From assembly GCA_023647555.1 (NCBI GenBank), contig JALRLY010000240.1, positions 1 through 41,211 on the forward strand: 41,211 bases of DNA, read 5' to 3'. The notes beneath the pieces are model-generated. The model saw only the letters and a program-made list of their open reading frames with translations. It was not told the origin of the DNA and ran no database searches. The position numbers were made by a program, and so were the translations under genes. The first letter of the stretch is position 1; each line of letters begins with the position of its first letter. This DNA is from Pancytospora philotis (taxonomy: Eukaryota > Microsporidia). Of this stretch, positions 15,795-23,993 are shown one piece after another.

Positions 15795-17678
15795 TTAGTT
15801 GTAGCAACCGGACTCGCTGCCCGGCTTTGATATTTTCATGGTCTTGACGAACGCCTGGTAGGCCGCGTAGCGCGCCTTCGACTGGTCCACGTTGCTGCCC
15901 TTGCACTCGAGCGATCCGTTGATCGCCTTGGTGGTCAGGCCGAACTTTGTGAAGCCCTTCACGCCGGGCGCCGTGACCACGTTGGTCTGCCAGAACCAGA
16001 CCGAGACCTGCGCGCCGAGGTTCGCGTCCTTCGCGACCTGGTCCGGATTCTGGTAGAGCTTGTCGCTCATGCCCAGGCCGGCGCCCGCCTTCTTGTAGTT
16101 GTCGGGCCACGAGAGCTGCATGAAGCCCCTTCCGTGGTAGTTCTTGCCCGGCGCGCCCGTGCCGTACTGGCCCTGGCAGCTGCCCGGCTGCGTGCACGCG
16201 ATCTCTTCGATGTACTTGAAACCGCCGCTCTCGTGTGTCAGCTGCGCGAGGAACATGGCCGCCTCGTTCTTGTCCTTGATCTTGTCGTTGGTGACCTTCA
16301 CAACGGCCTTTACGTAGTCTGCGTTGGGGCTGAAGTTGAGCTGCTTCATAGCATCGTTGATTTGCTGCTCAGTGACGACGCCACCGCCGCTGCTGCTATC
16401 GGATGACGTAGAGCTGCTGCTCGGAGAAGAGTCGCTCGACGCAGAGCTTGTGGATGGGGTCCCTGAGGAGGATGGCGCGGCGCTGGACGGGGCGCTCGTT
16501 CCAGAAGATGATCCACCAGAGCTGGGAGTAGAACTAGAACCAGAGCTGCTATCACTCGAACTGCCACTTGAGCTGCTACTGCCTGAGCTGCTATCGCTTG
16601 AACTGCCACTTGAGCTGCTAGCACCAGAGTCGCTTGAGCTTCCACTGCTGCTGCCGCTCGAGCTATCACTACTGCTGCCGCTTGAACTACCGGCGCTGCT
16701 ACCACTTGAACTATCACTGCCACTGCCACTGGAGCTGCCTGAGCTGCTACCGCTTGAGCTATCGCCACCGCTTGAGCTGCCGCCGGCACTTGAACCGCCA
16801 GAGCCACCAGCTCCTCCAGATGAGCCACCGCTGCTGCCACCAGACGAACCGCCGGCGCTGCCACCAGACGAACCACCGGCGCTGCCACCAGACGAACCGC
16901 CAGTACTGCCACTGGCTCCTCCAGAGGGGCTCGCAGATCCCTGACCACCAGAAGAGCCTCCACTTCCCTGGCCAGGCTTCTTAATCTGTGGGCCTGCGCC
17001 TCCCGGCACACCAGCCGGATGCATTCCGATGTATTCAAACTTAATCTCAGTAGGCGCCGGGGTCTCTCGTATGGTGTGAATGGCAGTAACCGTATGATGC
17101 TTAGTAATAGTCTTTATCAGGTTCTTCACAGCCTGCTTCTTGCTTCCACCGGTGGGACTCTTGCCTTTCTTGCAGTCATCGCCCTCGCACTCCTGGCTAT
17201 CATCGCTGTTCGACTCCTCCTGCTTGGAATGCGGCGCAAGCTTGGTCACATACACCACCTTTCTGCGCTTAGCAGGCCCACTCTTCTTAGATGGTTGCTT
17301 TATGCTCTTCTTCGGCTCCTCGTTGCTCCCGGTCGCCTTCGGGCTCTTGCTGCCCTCGTCCGACGGCTGGTCATCGCTGCCCACTCCAGAGTCGCTGCTC
17401 TGCTGCGTCGGGCTGCCGCGCTTCTTGTGGCTTGCGGGCGCATCCCGATCTCCGTCCCGCTTCTTATCCTTGCTGCCCCTGCCGGGGTGCTGCTTCCGCA
17501 TGCAGGATATCCCGGTCCGGCCAACCTGGCACTCGGTCCGCTCGGGGCACTCGATACTGATCCATTTGCCCTTCAGATCGCACGTCCGCAGCATATTCCC
17601 GTGGCACTCCTGCGAGCCGGGCAGGCACGCATCCTTGGCCGCTGATGCTTCCAATAGCGCAAGGAGCTGAATGATCAT
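15795..17678 (-). CDS. GH19 chitinase with N-terminal chitin-binding-like domain and Ser/Gly stalk
   Basis: 627 residues. A short leader (1-14) precedes a six-cysteine domain (C18, C25, C33, C44, C50, C59) resembling a fungal CBM19-type chitin-binding module. A highly charged Lys/Ser/Asp region (60-200) follows, then a low-complexity Gly/Ser stalk (about 228-395) including three perfect-phase 8-residue repeats. The GH19 catalytic domain is about 415-627, with H482-E483-S-G-G carrying the proposed acid Glu and Y-H-G-R-G-F-M-Q-L-S-W near 514-524. GH19 enzymes hydrolyse beta-1,4-GlcNAc bonds; in microsporidia chitin forms the inner spore wall, so remodelling or germination is likely. The stalk is far longer than usual for class IV chitinases and suggests a cell-wall-spanning or surface-displayed enzyme. 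Confidence 0.9.
   Translation of the reverse strand: MIIQLLALLEASAAKDACLPGSQECHGNMLRTCDLKGKWISIECPERTECQVGRTGISCMRKQHPGRGSKDKKRDGDRDAPASHKKRGSPTQQSSDSGVGSDDQPSDEGSKSPKATGSNEEPKKSIKQPSKKSGPAKRRKVVYVTKLAPHSKQEESNSDDSQECEGDDCKKGKSPTGGSKKQAVKNLIKTITKHHTVTAIHTIRETPAPTEIKFEYIGMHPAGVPGGAGPQIKKPGQGSGGSSGGQGSASPSGGASGSTGGSSGGSAGGSSGGSAGGSSGGSSGGSSGGAGGSGGSSAGGSSSGGDSSSGSSSGSSSGSGSDSSSGSSAGSSSGSSSDSSSGSSSGSSSDSGASSSSGSSSDSSSGSSSSSGSSSDSSSGSSSTPSSGGSSSGTSAPSSAAPSSSGTPSTSSASSDSSPSSSSTSSDSSSGGGVVTEQQINDAMKQLNFSPNADYVKAVVKVTNDKIKDKNEAAMFLAQLTHESGGFKYIEEIACTQPGSCQGQYGTGAPGKNYHGRGFMQLSWPDNYKKAGAGLGMSDKLYQNPDQVAKDANLGAQVSVWFWQTNVVTAPGVKGFTKFGLTTKAINGSLECKGSNVDQSKARYAAYQAFVKTMKISKPGSESGCYN
16837..16908 (-). 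repeat. 24-bp tandem repeat coding for Gly/Ser stalk of the chitinase
   Basis: Three consecutive 24-bp units (16837, 16861, 16885) beginning CCACCAGACGAACC, coding for S-A-G-G-S-S-G-G. They differ by a few synonymous or conservative changes. Flanking DNA down to about 16500 is a degenerate Ser/Gly triplet repeat. Confidence 0.85.
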
Positions 17679-18021
17679 GGCGGTACGGTCGTTCGCTGCT
17701 TTATCTACGTCTCATACGCTTCATCGCATCGGCCAATCCTCTTACGGCTTTTGAAACATCTGTCGCATCGTCGATGGCGGATGGCTAAGCAATAAGCGAG
17801 ATGTTGATATGCTGTTTTGGCGTATGTTCGACGATTAGAGTGCAAGGTGGTGAGCAATGGAGTGATTTTTATAAAAATCTGATGCATATCTAGTTGCACT
17901 GTGAAACTTTCAGTTCAATACAGTACAGCTTTTAAGACAGCAGTCATTACATGTCTGGGACTTCCCAGTTATAGTACCTGCTTTTTCGCTAAAATTTTTA
18001 GGGCCTAGAACCTCGCAGCCC
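17679..18021. other. Divergent intergenic region
   Basis: Spacer between chitinase (-) and the 18022 gene (+). Only the AAATTT element of the latter (17991-17999) is recognised. Confidence 0.45.
17991..17999 (+). promoter_or_regulatory. AAATTT start element of the 18022 gene
   Basis: AAAATTTTT ends 22 nt before ATG 18022; the ATG follows GCCC. Confidence 0.55.
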
Positions 18022-19104
18022 ATGTTTAGTCAGCTGCTGCTAATGACCGTCAGGTGTGCTCCCACCGCTACAGAGCGGTTGTACGAGCACATGCCTACTA
18101 CGCCATCAATCAACCAGCACGAGCTGAAACATATGAAGGAAAAGCACGCCGAGTACCATACCTTACTAGTCAAGACTGCCGAAGAGTGCACCGGAACGCT
18201 AATGGCCATGTATTCGGTGATCGAGGAGCAAACTGTTTCATTAGTCAGCTGCATCGATAAGGCGAAGATAAAATACAGTGACTACGGCTTTGCGGTGTGT
18301 ATTGAGTTCCTCAAGGCCAAGGATGCGTACATCGGATTCCAGCAGCAAGCCATAGGCGCGATGCATGTGAAATCTGAATCCTTGCCGGCCAGAATCCACG
18401 AAATGTGCACGATGCTCTATGAGTTGGCTGATTTGTCCGTCAATCAGGCGTGCGCAGCAGGACTTATGCTCAACCCCACCATCGACCAACCGTTAAGCCC
18501 TGAGGAATTCCGAAGACGCCAATGCGCTGCCCAAATCAGCAACTGCACAGAATACATCCAGCATATTAGCAACCAGCTGGGCTGTTTCGACAGGAGCGTT
18601 GAGTACGTCCGTTATAAGAGTCTAACCGAGGGGCACCAGTTGCTTTTGCGTGGATACTCAGCCAAAATGGTAAAGTATGCAAGAATTATACTGAACATAA
18701 CTTACGTTGCGCGAGACATGCGTATCAAAGTGGGTCGCGCCGCAGGGCTGCTTAATAGCTGCCGAACGCTAGCAGACACGCTCAGGGGGTGCAATGGAGA
18801 AAATGCGGAGACCCTCGAACGGCTTTACAAAGCGACGATGGTCAGCTTCGAGGTGTTGTGCACTCAAATGAAGGATAACCATAGGTTATATTCCGGGGAA
18901 TTCGACTCCTTTCTCGGCGAATGCACGGCGCTTATCAAGGAGCTCAAGCGGGCGGAAGCATGCCCTTCGCTGGCGATCGTTCTTCCATACCAGAATCAGG
19001 TGCAGGCTGCAAACATTGATGGGGCTGCTCAAGATACGCAAGAATCTCACAGAATCGACCCGGTATACGCTAATATGCTGTACGATTTAACCAACACAAC
19101 TTAA
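18022..19104 (+). CDS. Unknown secreted-type helical protein
   Basis: 360 residues, starting MFSQLLLMTVRCAPTATERL, a short but plausible signal peptide. The body is almost wholly predicted helix, with regularly spaced cysteines (E-E-C-T-G, S-C-I-D-K, M-C-T-M-L, Q-C-A-A-Q-I-S-N-C, S-C-R-T-L, G-C-N-G, L-C-T-Q, G-E-C-T). One stretch (L-L-R-G-Y-S-A-K-M-V-K-Y-A, then L-L-N-S-C-R-T-L-A-D-T-L) follows the same pattern as a conserved stretch in the modules of the 27636-34400 proteins, so it may be a single-module relative; a profile comparison would decide. Stop TAA followed by CAATAAA. Function unknown; likely exported. Confidence 0.75.
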   Translation: MFSQLLLMTVRCAPTATERLYEHMPTTPSINQHELKHMKEKHAEYHTLLVKTAEECTGTLMAMYSVIEEQTVSLVSCIDKAKIKYSDYGFAVCIEFLKAKDAYIGFQQQAIGAMHVKSESLPARIHEMCTMLYELADLSVNQACAAGLMLNPTIDQPLSPEEFRRRQCAAQISNCTEYIQHISNQLGCFDRSVEYVRYKSLTEGHQLLLRGYSAKMVKYARIILNITYVARDMRIKVGRAAGLLNSCRTLADTLRGCNGENAETLERLYKATMVSFEVLCTQMKDNHRLYSGEFDSFLGECTALIKELKRAEACPSLAIVLPYQNQVQAANIDGAAQDTQESHRIDPVYANMLYDLTNTT

Positions 19105-19283
19105 CAATAAACATCTACATTTAAATAGGTATGCTAAAGATAAGGTGTATGGCATTGTGTTGCCTATCGTATGCGGTGCTATTATTTTTCTAAAATGCAT
19201 GTAGCACTGGCTCAGTGTCTTGACTGCGCGCTTAGAATAACAGGAATGCTAAAGTTTATCTTGTATTGCAAAAACTAAGAAGA

Positions 19284-20294
19284 TTAATTTATTGGAGGTT
19301 GAGGCAGCGAGTTGTATTTTTTACCGGCCTTCCCAGATGCTCTGGTCTTCGGCAGCGTATTCTGAGCCGTCAACCTTTTAAATATTTTGGCAAAGTGTCT
19401 GCTAAATGCGCTGCTTCTGCCGCCGTTTACAGCGCGCTCAGTCGGATTCAATACCAAGCCCTTCTCGCACAGCTCAGCATTGCCATGCAACCCTGCATTG
19501 CCATGTAACCCGGCGTTATCGCACAGCTTAGCGGTGTCGTACAACTCGGCGTTATCATACAAAATCATTTCTTCATACGGCTCGAAAATATCGTATGCTC
19601 CATCTCTCCTGTCCAGCTCCTGTTCGACCGGCATATCCACCCCCGGCACACAAACCAGGAAATCGCTGTCGATGGCCTGTGCAAGTATTGCTCTGATTTC
19701 TGCGATAATCCTGCGCTCTTCGCTCTCGAGGCTCGCCTGTTCGTCATCAGTTCCCGTAGCGGCCGCAGCCAGCATCCCGCGCATATTCAGCCGCTCGTAC
19801 ACTTTACTGGCAAAGTCTTCCTCCGTAAACTTGTGGTAAATGCTCGGTGCGATATCCTTGTACATCCCGCAGATGTACGTCCTTATCATCTTCTTCTGCC
19901 TGCTATCCCAGTCTCCGCCGATGCGGTAGACAATCACCAATCCGTGGATGCGGTTGGACCAGCAGGTCAGCACATGCTTGAGCAGCGTGACCCCGCAGCG
20001 GTCGGAAAGGAAGGTATCGCCGTTGATGTGCACCTCGCCCGGGGGAGTCGAATACCCCGGGTCCTCGGCGGAAAGGCTCCCCGCCAGCTCCATGGCCTTG
20101 CAGAGCACCACCGTTTTCCACCTGTCGTACCCTTCGAGCGTAATTGGGACGCGGATGCTGACCTTCAGATACTGGTCGAAATCAATGCTGTTTGCGCTCA
20201 AACTCTCCAGCTTGCAGACTACGTCCTTGATACTCTCTGTGCTAAACAGCCGCCTGCTGGCGCTCACCGTTAATAGCATTGCGAACAGCTGCAT
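19284..20294 (-). CDS. Unknown secreted-type protein with 6-residue repeat
   Basis: 336 residues. MQLFAMLLTVSASRRLFS is a signal peptide with probable cleavage near residue 13. The body mixes strands and helices (for example H-G-L-V-I-V-Y-R-I-G-G-D-W) with few cysteines and matches no family I know. Near the C-terminus a six-residue repeat (pattern L-x-D/G-N/T-A-x) runs for about five units; the tail is basic. TATAAAAGGG ends 18 nt before ATG 20294, and CCCC directly precedes the ATG. The stop lies inside AATAAATTAA, so the poly(A) hexamer overlaps coding sequence. Function unknown. Confidence 0.75.
   Translation of the reverse strand: MQLFAMLLTVSASRRLFSTESIKDVVCKLESLSANSIDFDQYLKVSIRVPITLEGYDRWKTVVLCKAMELAGSLSAEDPGYSTPPGEVHINGDTFLSDRCGVTLLKHVLTCWSNRIHGLVIVYRIGGDWDSRQKKMIRTYICGMYKDIAPSIYHKFTEEDFASKVYERLNMRGMLAAAATGTDDEQASLESEERRIIAEIRAILAQAIDSDFLVCVPGVDMPVEQELDRRDGAYDIFEPYEEMILYDNAELYDTAKLCDNAGLHGNAGLHGNAELCEKGLVLNPTERAVNGGRSSAFSRHFAKIFKRLTAQNTLPKTRASGKAGKKYNSLPQPPIN
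19468..19563 (-). repeat. 18-bp in-frame tandem repeat
   Basis: About five degenerate 18-bp units coding for L-Y-D-N-A-E-like hexapeptides in the C-terminal part of the 20294 gene. Confidence 0.75.
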
Positions 20295-20312
20295 GGGGCG
20301 CGGTGTATATTT

Positions 20313-20323
20313 CCCTTTTATAC
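20313..20323 (-). promoter_or_regulatory. TATA-like box of the 20294 gene
   Basis: Coding strand GTATAAAAGGG, ending 18 nt before ATG 20294; no AAATTT element intervenes. Confidence 0.5.
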
Positions 20324-20687
20324 TGTGCTGTCAAATAATCTCTGTCATTTACATTGACTCGCCAAATTATGTCTTCGCTGCATGCAGTGATTGATGCTTG
20401 GCTGATTTAATAGCATACAAAAGAGTTGTGGTATATTTTTACACGTGATACTGTCCTAATTTTAACACATTGCTTTCAGATTACACCGGTGAATAGTTCT
20501 TTCAGCGTTGTGCAACGTTCAGCGCCTCTTTTACAAGGCTGTGCGCCAACTCATCAGTTTCCTAACTAGAATGTATCCATCAACCGAGATTGAATCCATA
20601 CCTCCAAACCGACTATGCCGCTCAGTCTACTTATCATACCCATTTCATCGCCACTCGACAAAGCGCACTGGCAGTATTATCGACTGC

Positions 20688-20696
20688 AAAATTTTT
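20688..20696 (+). promoter_or_regulatory. AAATTT start element of Utp11
   Basis: AAAATTTTT ends 6 nt before ATG 20703, followed by CGCCC. It decides the start. Confidence 0.6.
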
Positions 20697-20702
20697 ACGC
20701 CC

Positions 20703-21401
20703 ATGGCCAGCGGCCGCAAGACCAAGTTCTCCGACTGCTACCAAGCGCCGAGGCGCGCGACCGGCAGCGGCGCTAAGTCCGGGGACATCGTGCGCAAGCG
20801 GCGGAACGTGCCGGAGAGCCGGCAGAAGTACGGCGCGCCCAGCAACAAAAAGGAGACGCTCAGCAAGCTCGCCGAGCAGCGGCTCGAGCGCGAGAAGCTG
20901 CGCGATCTGCGGGAGAAGGTGGCCTCGCGAAACAAGAACGAGTTCAGATACGGGTACTACTCCGTGGACTCCAACATGCGCAAGAACATCGCGATGGACG
21001 AGGACGAGCTGAAGAAGCTGCTCAGATACGTCGACTACGAGATCAGAAAATGCGAGGCCCGGCAGAGGGAGACCACGGTGCGCGGCCTAAGCAAGCGCAC
21101 AGTATTCGACGACGATGGCAATGCCCGGAGCTCAGAGTCTGTAATGGCAGAGACGAACCATCAGGCATTATTGCAGCTGATTAAGGAGGAAGAGGAGAAT
21201 GGAGAGTCCAGCAGCTACGATAGCGACGAGGATGGCACAGAGACCTCCGATGGTTCTTCTGAATTTGACGGCAGCAGCTTCGCAGAATCAGAAGATGCTC
21301 CGTCGGTGGATGAGCAGGAGGAGTATTTTAACACCCTGCTGGAAAAGCGTGGCGAGATTGTAAAGAAACTGCAGAAGATCAAGGGTGGTAAGAAGAAGTA
21401 G
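20703..21401 (+). CDS. UTP11: Utp11-like small-subunit processome protein
   Basis: 232 residues from ATG 20703. The N-terminal half is strongly basic and coiled (R-L-E-R-E-K-L-R-D-L-R near 60-70). It contains L-R-E-K-V-A-S-R-N-K-N-E-F-R-Y-G at 69-84, which matches the conserved Utp11 pattern of a basic helix, N-x-x-E-F and an aromatic-Gly. Y-V-D-Y-E-I-R-K follows, then an acidic Asp/Glu/Ser tail (about 170-205) and a Lys-rich C-terminus. Utp11 is a component of the U3 snoRNP/SSU processome needed for 18S rRNA maturation in the nucleolus. Length is close to the yeast protein (~250). The acidic middle is unusual but common in nucleolar proteins. The 5' half is much more GC-rich at third positions than the 3' half. 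Confidence 0.7.
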   Translation: MASGRKTKFSDCYQAPRRATGSGAKSGDIVRKRRNVPESRQKYGAPSNKKETLSKLAEQRLEREKLRDLREKVASRNKNEFRYGYYSVDSNMRKNIAMDEDELKKLLRYVDYEIRKCEARQRETTVRGLSKRTVFDDDGNARSSESVMAETNHQALLQLIKEEEENGESSSYDSDEDGTETSDGSSEFDGSSFAESEDAPSVDEQEEYFNTLLEKRGEIVKKLQKIKGGKKK

Positions 21402-21623
21402 CACAATGGTTGTGATATGTTATATAAAGCGGCTTGTATTATTACCCTAAGTTAACAGTTTTATCTTAGTGGTAAGATTTCCACCGCCACAGGTAACAAA
21501 TATAAAATTAATAGTGAACAATAAATACATTTAATAGATGCTTCATCTGTAAAAGCTGCATACCCTCCAATTTTTGCCAGGGATTGGATGCATCCGCATG
21601 CTGCGCTTCAATAGCAAGCACAA

Positions 21624-22841
21624 CTAATCCTCTTTGCCCTGCGTCTGCCTTAAAACATATTCCACCTGGTCAATGAGCTTAATCGTGCAATGTTCGCGGA
21701 TGAACTTGCTCGCGGCCGCCTTGGAGCCCGGCCCGCTGTCGAGCTGGAAGAGCAGATCGGACAGCTTGATGGCCCTGCGCCGTCCCACCATAAAGATATT
21801 GTCGATCTTCTCCCGGTAGTCAACGCTCACGACCCGCTGTCCCAAAAATGCCTCTCGGCGCTGCTGCTCCTTCTCTTTGATCCGCTCGTAAATGCTGGTG
21901 GCCGCCTGTTTGGCCTTCTTGGCATCCATAGCGCTGGGATTGGTCTGTAGGGTAGCCTGTGCTGCTGCATCGTTGAGCAGCTCTGGAAAAAGGGACTTTC
22001 TGGGCAGCACCACGTCCTCGGCACAGAAGCCCTTGTGCAGCGTCCTTGAATTCGTTTCTATCTGCTCCTTGGCGAGCCAGTCCTGGTAGCTGCGCATAAA
22101 GTGCGCATAGAGCAGCTGGTCGATATCCACACTGCGCAGGATGCTGACAACAAAGCTATCAACCATCTCCCCGCTGTCCAGAATCCTGATGGGCTTGAAC
22201 TCAATGGCATCACCAGCGATGTAGCTGATCTGCTCCAGATACGCGTGCTCTAGCCGGCGCTGGAACAGCCTCTCGATGGATCCAGCGTACTTTACCAGCA
22301 CGAGCGAAAGGCTGCGCCGCGCGTTGAACTTGTATGTGCTCTCCAGGATCTTGTAGAGCTGGCTCACCAGTTTGAACGAACGCGGGAGGAAGCGGGTGAC
22401 ATTCACCAGGCTGTAGGGAATCACAGCCTCGGCCGTGGAGAAGCTCGTCACCCGCAGCTTTCTCTCCGCGACAGACGGCGCGTCCTGCGCAGGCACACGG
22501 GCATTTTCAACAGGCATTTCGATCCCAATGGCCCGGGGCTGGTCAGCGATAATATCAGCGAATGGCCGTGCCTGCTGGAGCGCATGCGCGGGTGTTTCTG
22601 CATCGCTGGTGCATCCGTCCTGCGCCGTGGTGCCGGCGATGCACTCAAAGGTGCAGCGCCTGCGCTTGGTCCTCTCGCTAAGATCACTGGCATCCACCGC
22701 GCTGCTCAGCCGGCGGACCTTCACAGAGCCATCCGCTGCAGTACCGGCGGCCTCCACGGCCTCAACGATACACTCCATATTCACCGCCTTGTGGGGCGCT
22801 CGGCGGCTCTTCTTCTCTAGGAAGCTCTTAAGCGTGGCCAT
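21624..22841 (-). CDS. CDT1: Cdt1-like replication licensing factor
   Basis: 405 residues from ATG 22841 (the codon just upstream is TTG). The region 140-220 (I-P-Y-S-L..L-P-R-S-F-K-L-V-S-Q-L-Y-K-I-L-E-S, then R-R-S-L-S-L-V-L-V-K-Y-A-G-S-I-E-R-L-F-Q-R-R-L-E and Q-I-S-Y-I) fits the central winged-helix domain of Cdt1, the part bound by geminin in animals. The C-terminal ~75 residues (K-L-S-D-L-L-F-Q-L onwards) fit the second winged helix that contacts MCM. Cdt1 loads MCM2-7 on origins with ORC and Cdc6. The extreme N-terminus (T-L-K-S-F-L then K-K-S-R-R) resembles a degenerate PIP box followed by basic residues. The assignment is by motif pattern only. Confidence 0.6.
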   Translation of the reverse strand: MATLKSFLEKKSRRAPHKAVNMECIVEAVEAAGTAADGSVKVRRLSSAVDASDLSERTKRRRCTFECIAGTTAQDGCTSDAETPAHALQQARPFADIIADQPRAIGIEMPVENARVPAQDAPSVAERKLRVTSFSTAEAVIPYSLVNVTRFLPRSFKLVSQLYKILESTYKFNARRSLSLVLVKYAGSIERLFQRRLEHAYLEQISYIAGDAIEFKPIRILDSGEMVDSFVVSILRSVDIDQLLYAHFMRSYQDWLAKEQIETNSRTLHKGFCAEDVVLPRKSLFPELLNDAAAQATLQTNPSAMDAKKAKQAATSIYERIKEKEQQRREAFLGQRVVSVDYREKIDNIFMVGRRRAIKLSDLLFQLDSGPGSKAAASKFIREHCTIKLIDQVEYVLRQTQGKED

Positions 22842-22861
22842 CAATGGGTGCTCTGTTGTCT

Positions 22862-22870
22862 AAAAATTTT
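22862..22870 (-). promoter_or_regulatory. AAATTT start element of the Cdt1-like gene
   Basis: Coding-strand AAAATTTTT ends 20 nt before ATG 22841; CCC lies between. Confidence 0.55.
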
Positions 22871-23966
22871 GCATATTCTACAACGTTTAGTAGATAGGCG
22901 CATGGCGGTGGATGCGCATCCTCGCCCGTGATTTAAAATTTGTTTATTGCAACTGCTTGTACAACTGCCAGTAAACAAACAAACTGCAAAATTTTTGAAA
23001 TTCCGGTTGAATTTGGATGAAGTGGGCTCGTGCATGCTATAACTATGGGCTATGAGGTTGCATTGACTAGCATGTACTAGTGTAGTTTAATCTCTTTGCT
23101 GTTGATAGATAACTGAAAAATACATTACTTCAGGCTTATACATCAAAATCGTATGCAGACCATACAGACTAATACAGAATGCTTCTTGACACACGTTCCC
23201 TGCTTTGCAAAGATCTTCATTTAAAATCTATAAACACAGTACGTTTTTCTTATGTAGTTCTATGCCACTGATTAAGCTGAAAATGCGCACTTATTTTGCG
23301 CTTACGCACTTACAGTTGTTTACTCGACACAGCATCCATATTTGTTTGCTGAGCGGGCTTTTTTGTCGCTTCAGCGACTATGAGGTAGATACATCTGGCG
23401 CCGGAAACTTCCGCTAGATGCATATAAGCAAATGCAGCTACATTCTTCATTGCCCAGCACACCAGTCATAAAGATATTCCCGATTGTACGCCCCTACGCG
23501 GGACGCTCTGGAAGTATTCGGATCTTCTAGATTTGTCTGACGTGTTGAAATGCACCATTACCACATTCTGATGGAGTGTGCGGCTCACAGTGTTGGGCAA
23601 CGGTGTATTCGGCACGGAGTCGGCCTATAGTTTATACATCCAACTCTCGGGAGCCTCGCACTACTGACAGCTGCTGTTTATTATCCACGTAGTTTTAATC
23701 AGTGCGCAGGCGAGCAGGAGAGCGCGGGATTGAGCCGGTTGTTTTGCGCCATTTAGAATATAGCTTAAAGCGTGCATACATGCATATGCCACTGCGCACC
23801 ACATCCAAAATATCTGTTCACTAACGCTCCATTGTTGTGCTGTAGTCAGCGTTTAATTAAAAAGTAATATGATTGTGTATCTCAAGCCAGCTTCCTCATC
23901 TACACGCAATATAAATGAGTATTTGGTAAATAATCAGCGATCTGTCATGGCACTGCGCATCTGTAG

Positions 23967-23975
23967 TATAAAAGG
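23967..23975 (+). promoter_or_regulatory. TATA-like box of the 23994 gene
   Basis: TATAAAAGG ends 18 nt before ATG 23994; no AAATTT element. Confidence 0.5.
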
Positions 23976-23993
23976 CAAACACGCGCGAGGGGT

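Larger units (their letters stand above)
20295..20702. other. Divergent intergenic region
   Basis: Spacer between the 20294 gene (-) and Utp11 (+). It holds the TATA-like box (20313-20323) and the AAATTT element (20688-20696). An in-frame extension of the Utp11 frame up to 20508 is rejected as leader sequence because it crosses that element. Confidence 0.5.
22842..23993. other. Long gene-free stretch (about 1.15 kb)
   Basis: The longest spacer in the window. No open frame has a start element or recognisable product, and I see no tRNA, rRNA or snRNA hallmark. Its last ~300 bp share short tracts with the spacer upstream of 25766 (for example TTTTAATCAGT and CACGCAATATAAATGAG-like strings), so that end is duplicated promoter DNA. 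The centre (about 22900-23650) is unexplained. Confidence 0.5.

Noticed and set aside
16324..16944. 206-codon plus-strand frame rich in Leu/Pro/Glu
   Set aside because: Antisense of the chitinase Ser/Gly repeats; composition is an artefact of the repeat.
22842..23993. tRNA or rRNA gene in the long spacer
   Set aside because: No B-box-like GGTTCGANTCC with a matching acceptor stem and no rRNA hallmark could be found by eye, here or elsewhere in the window.
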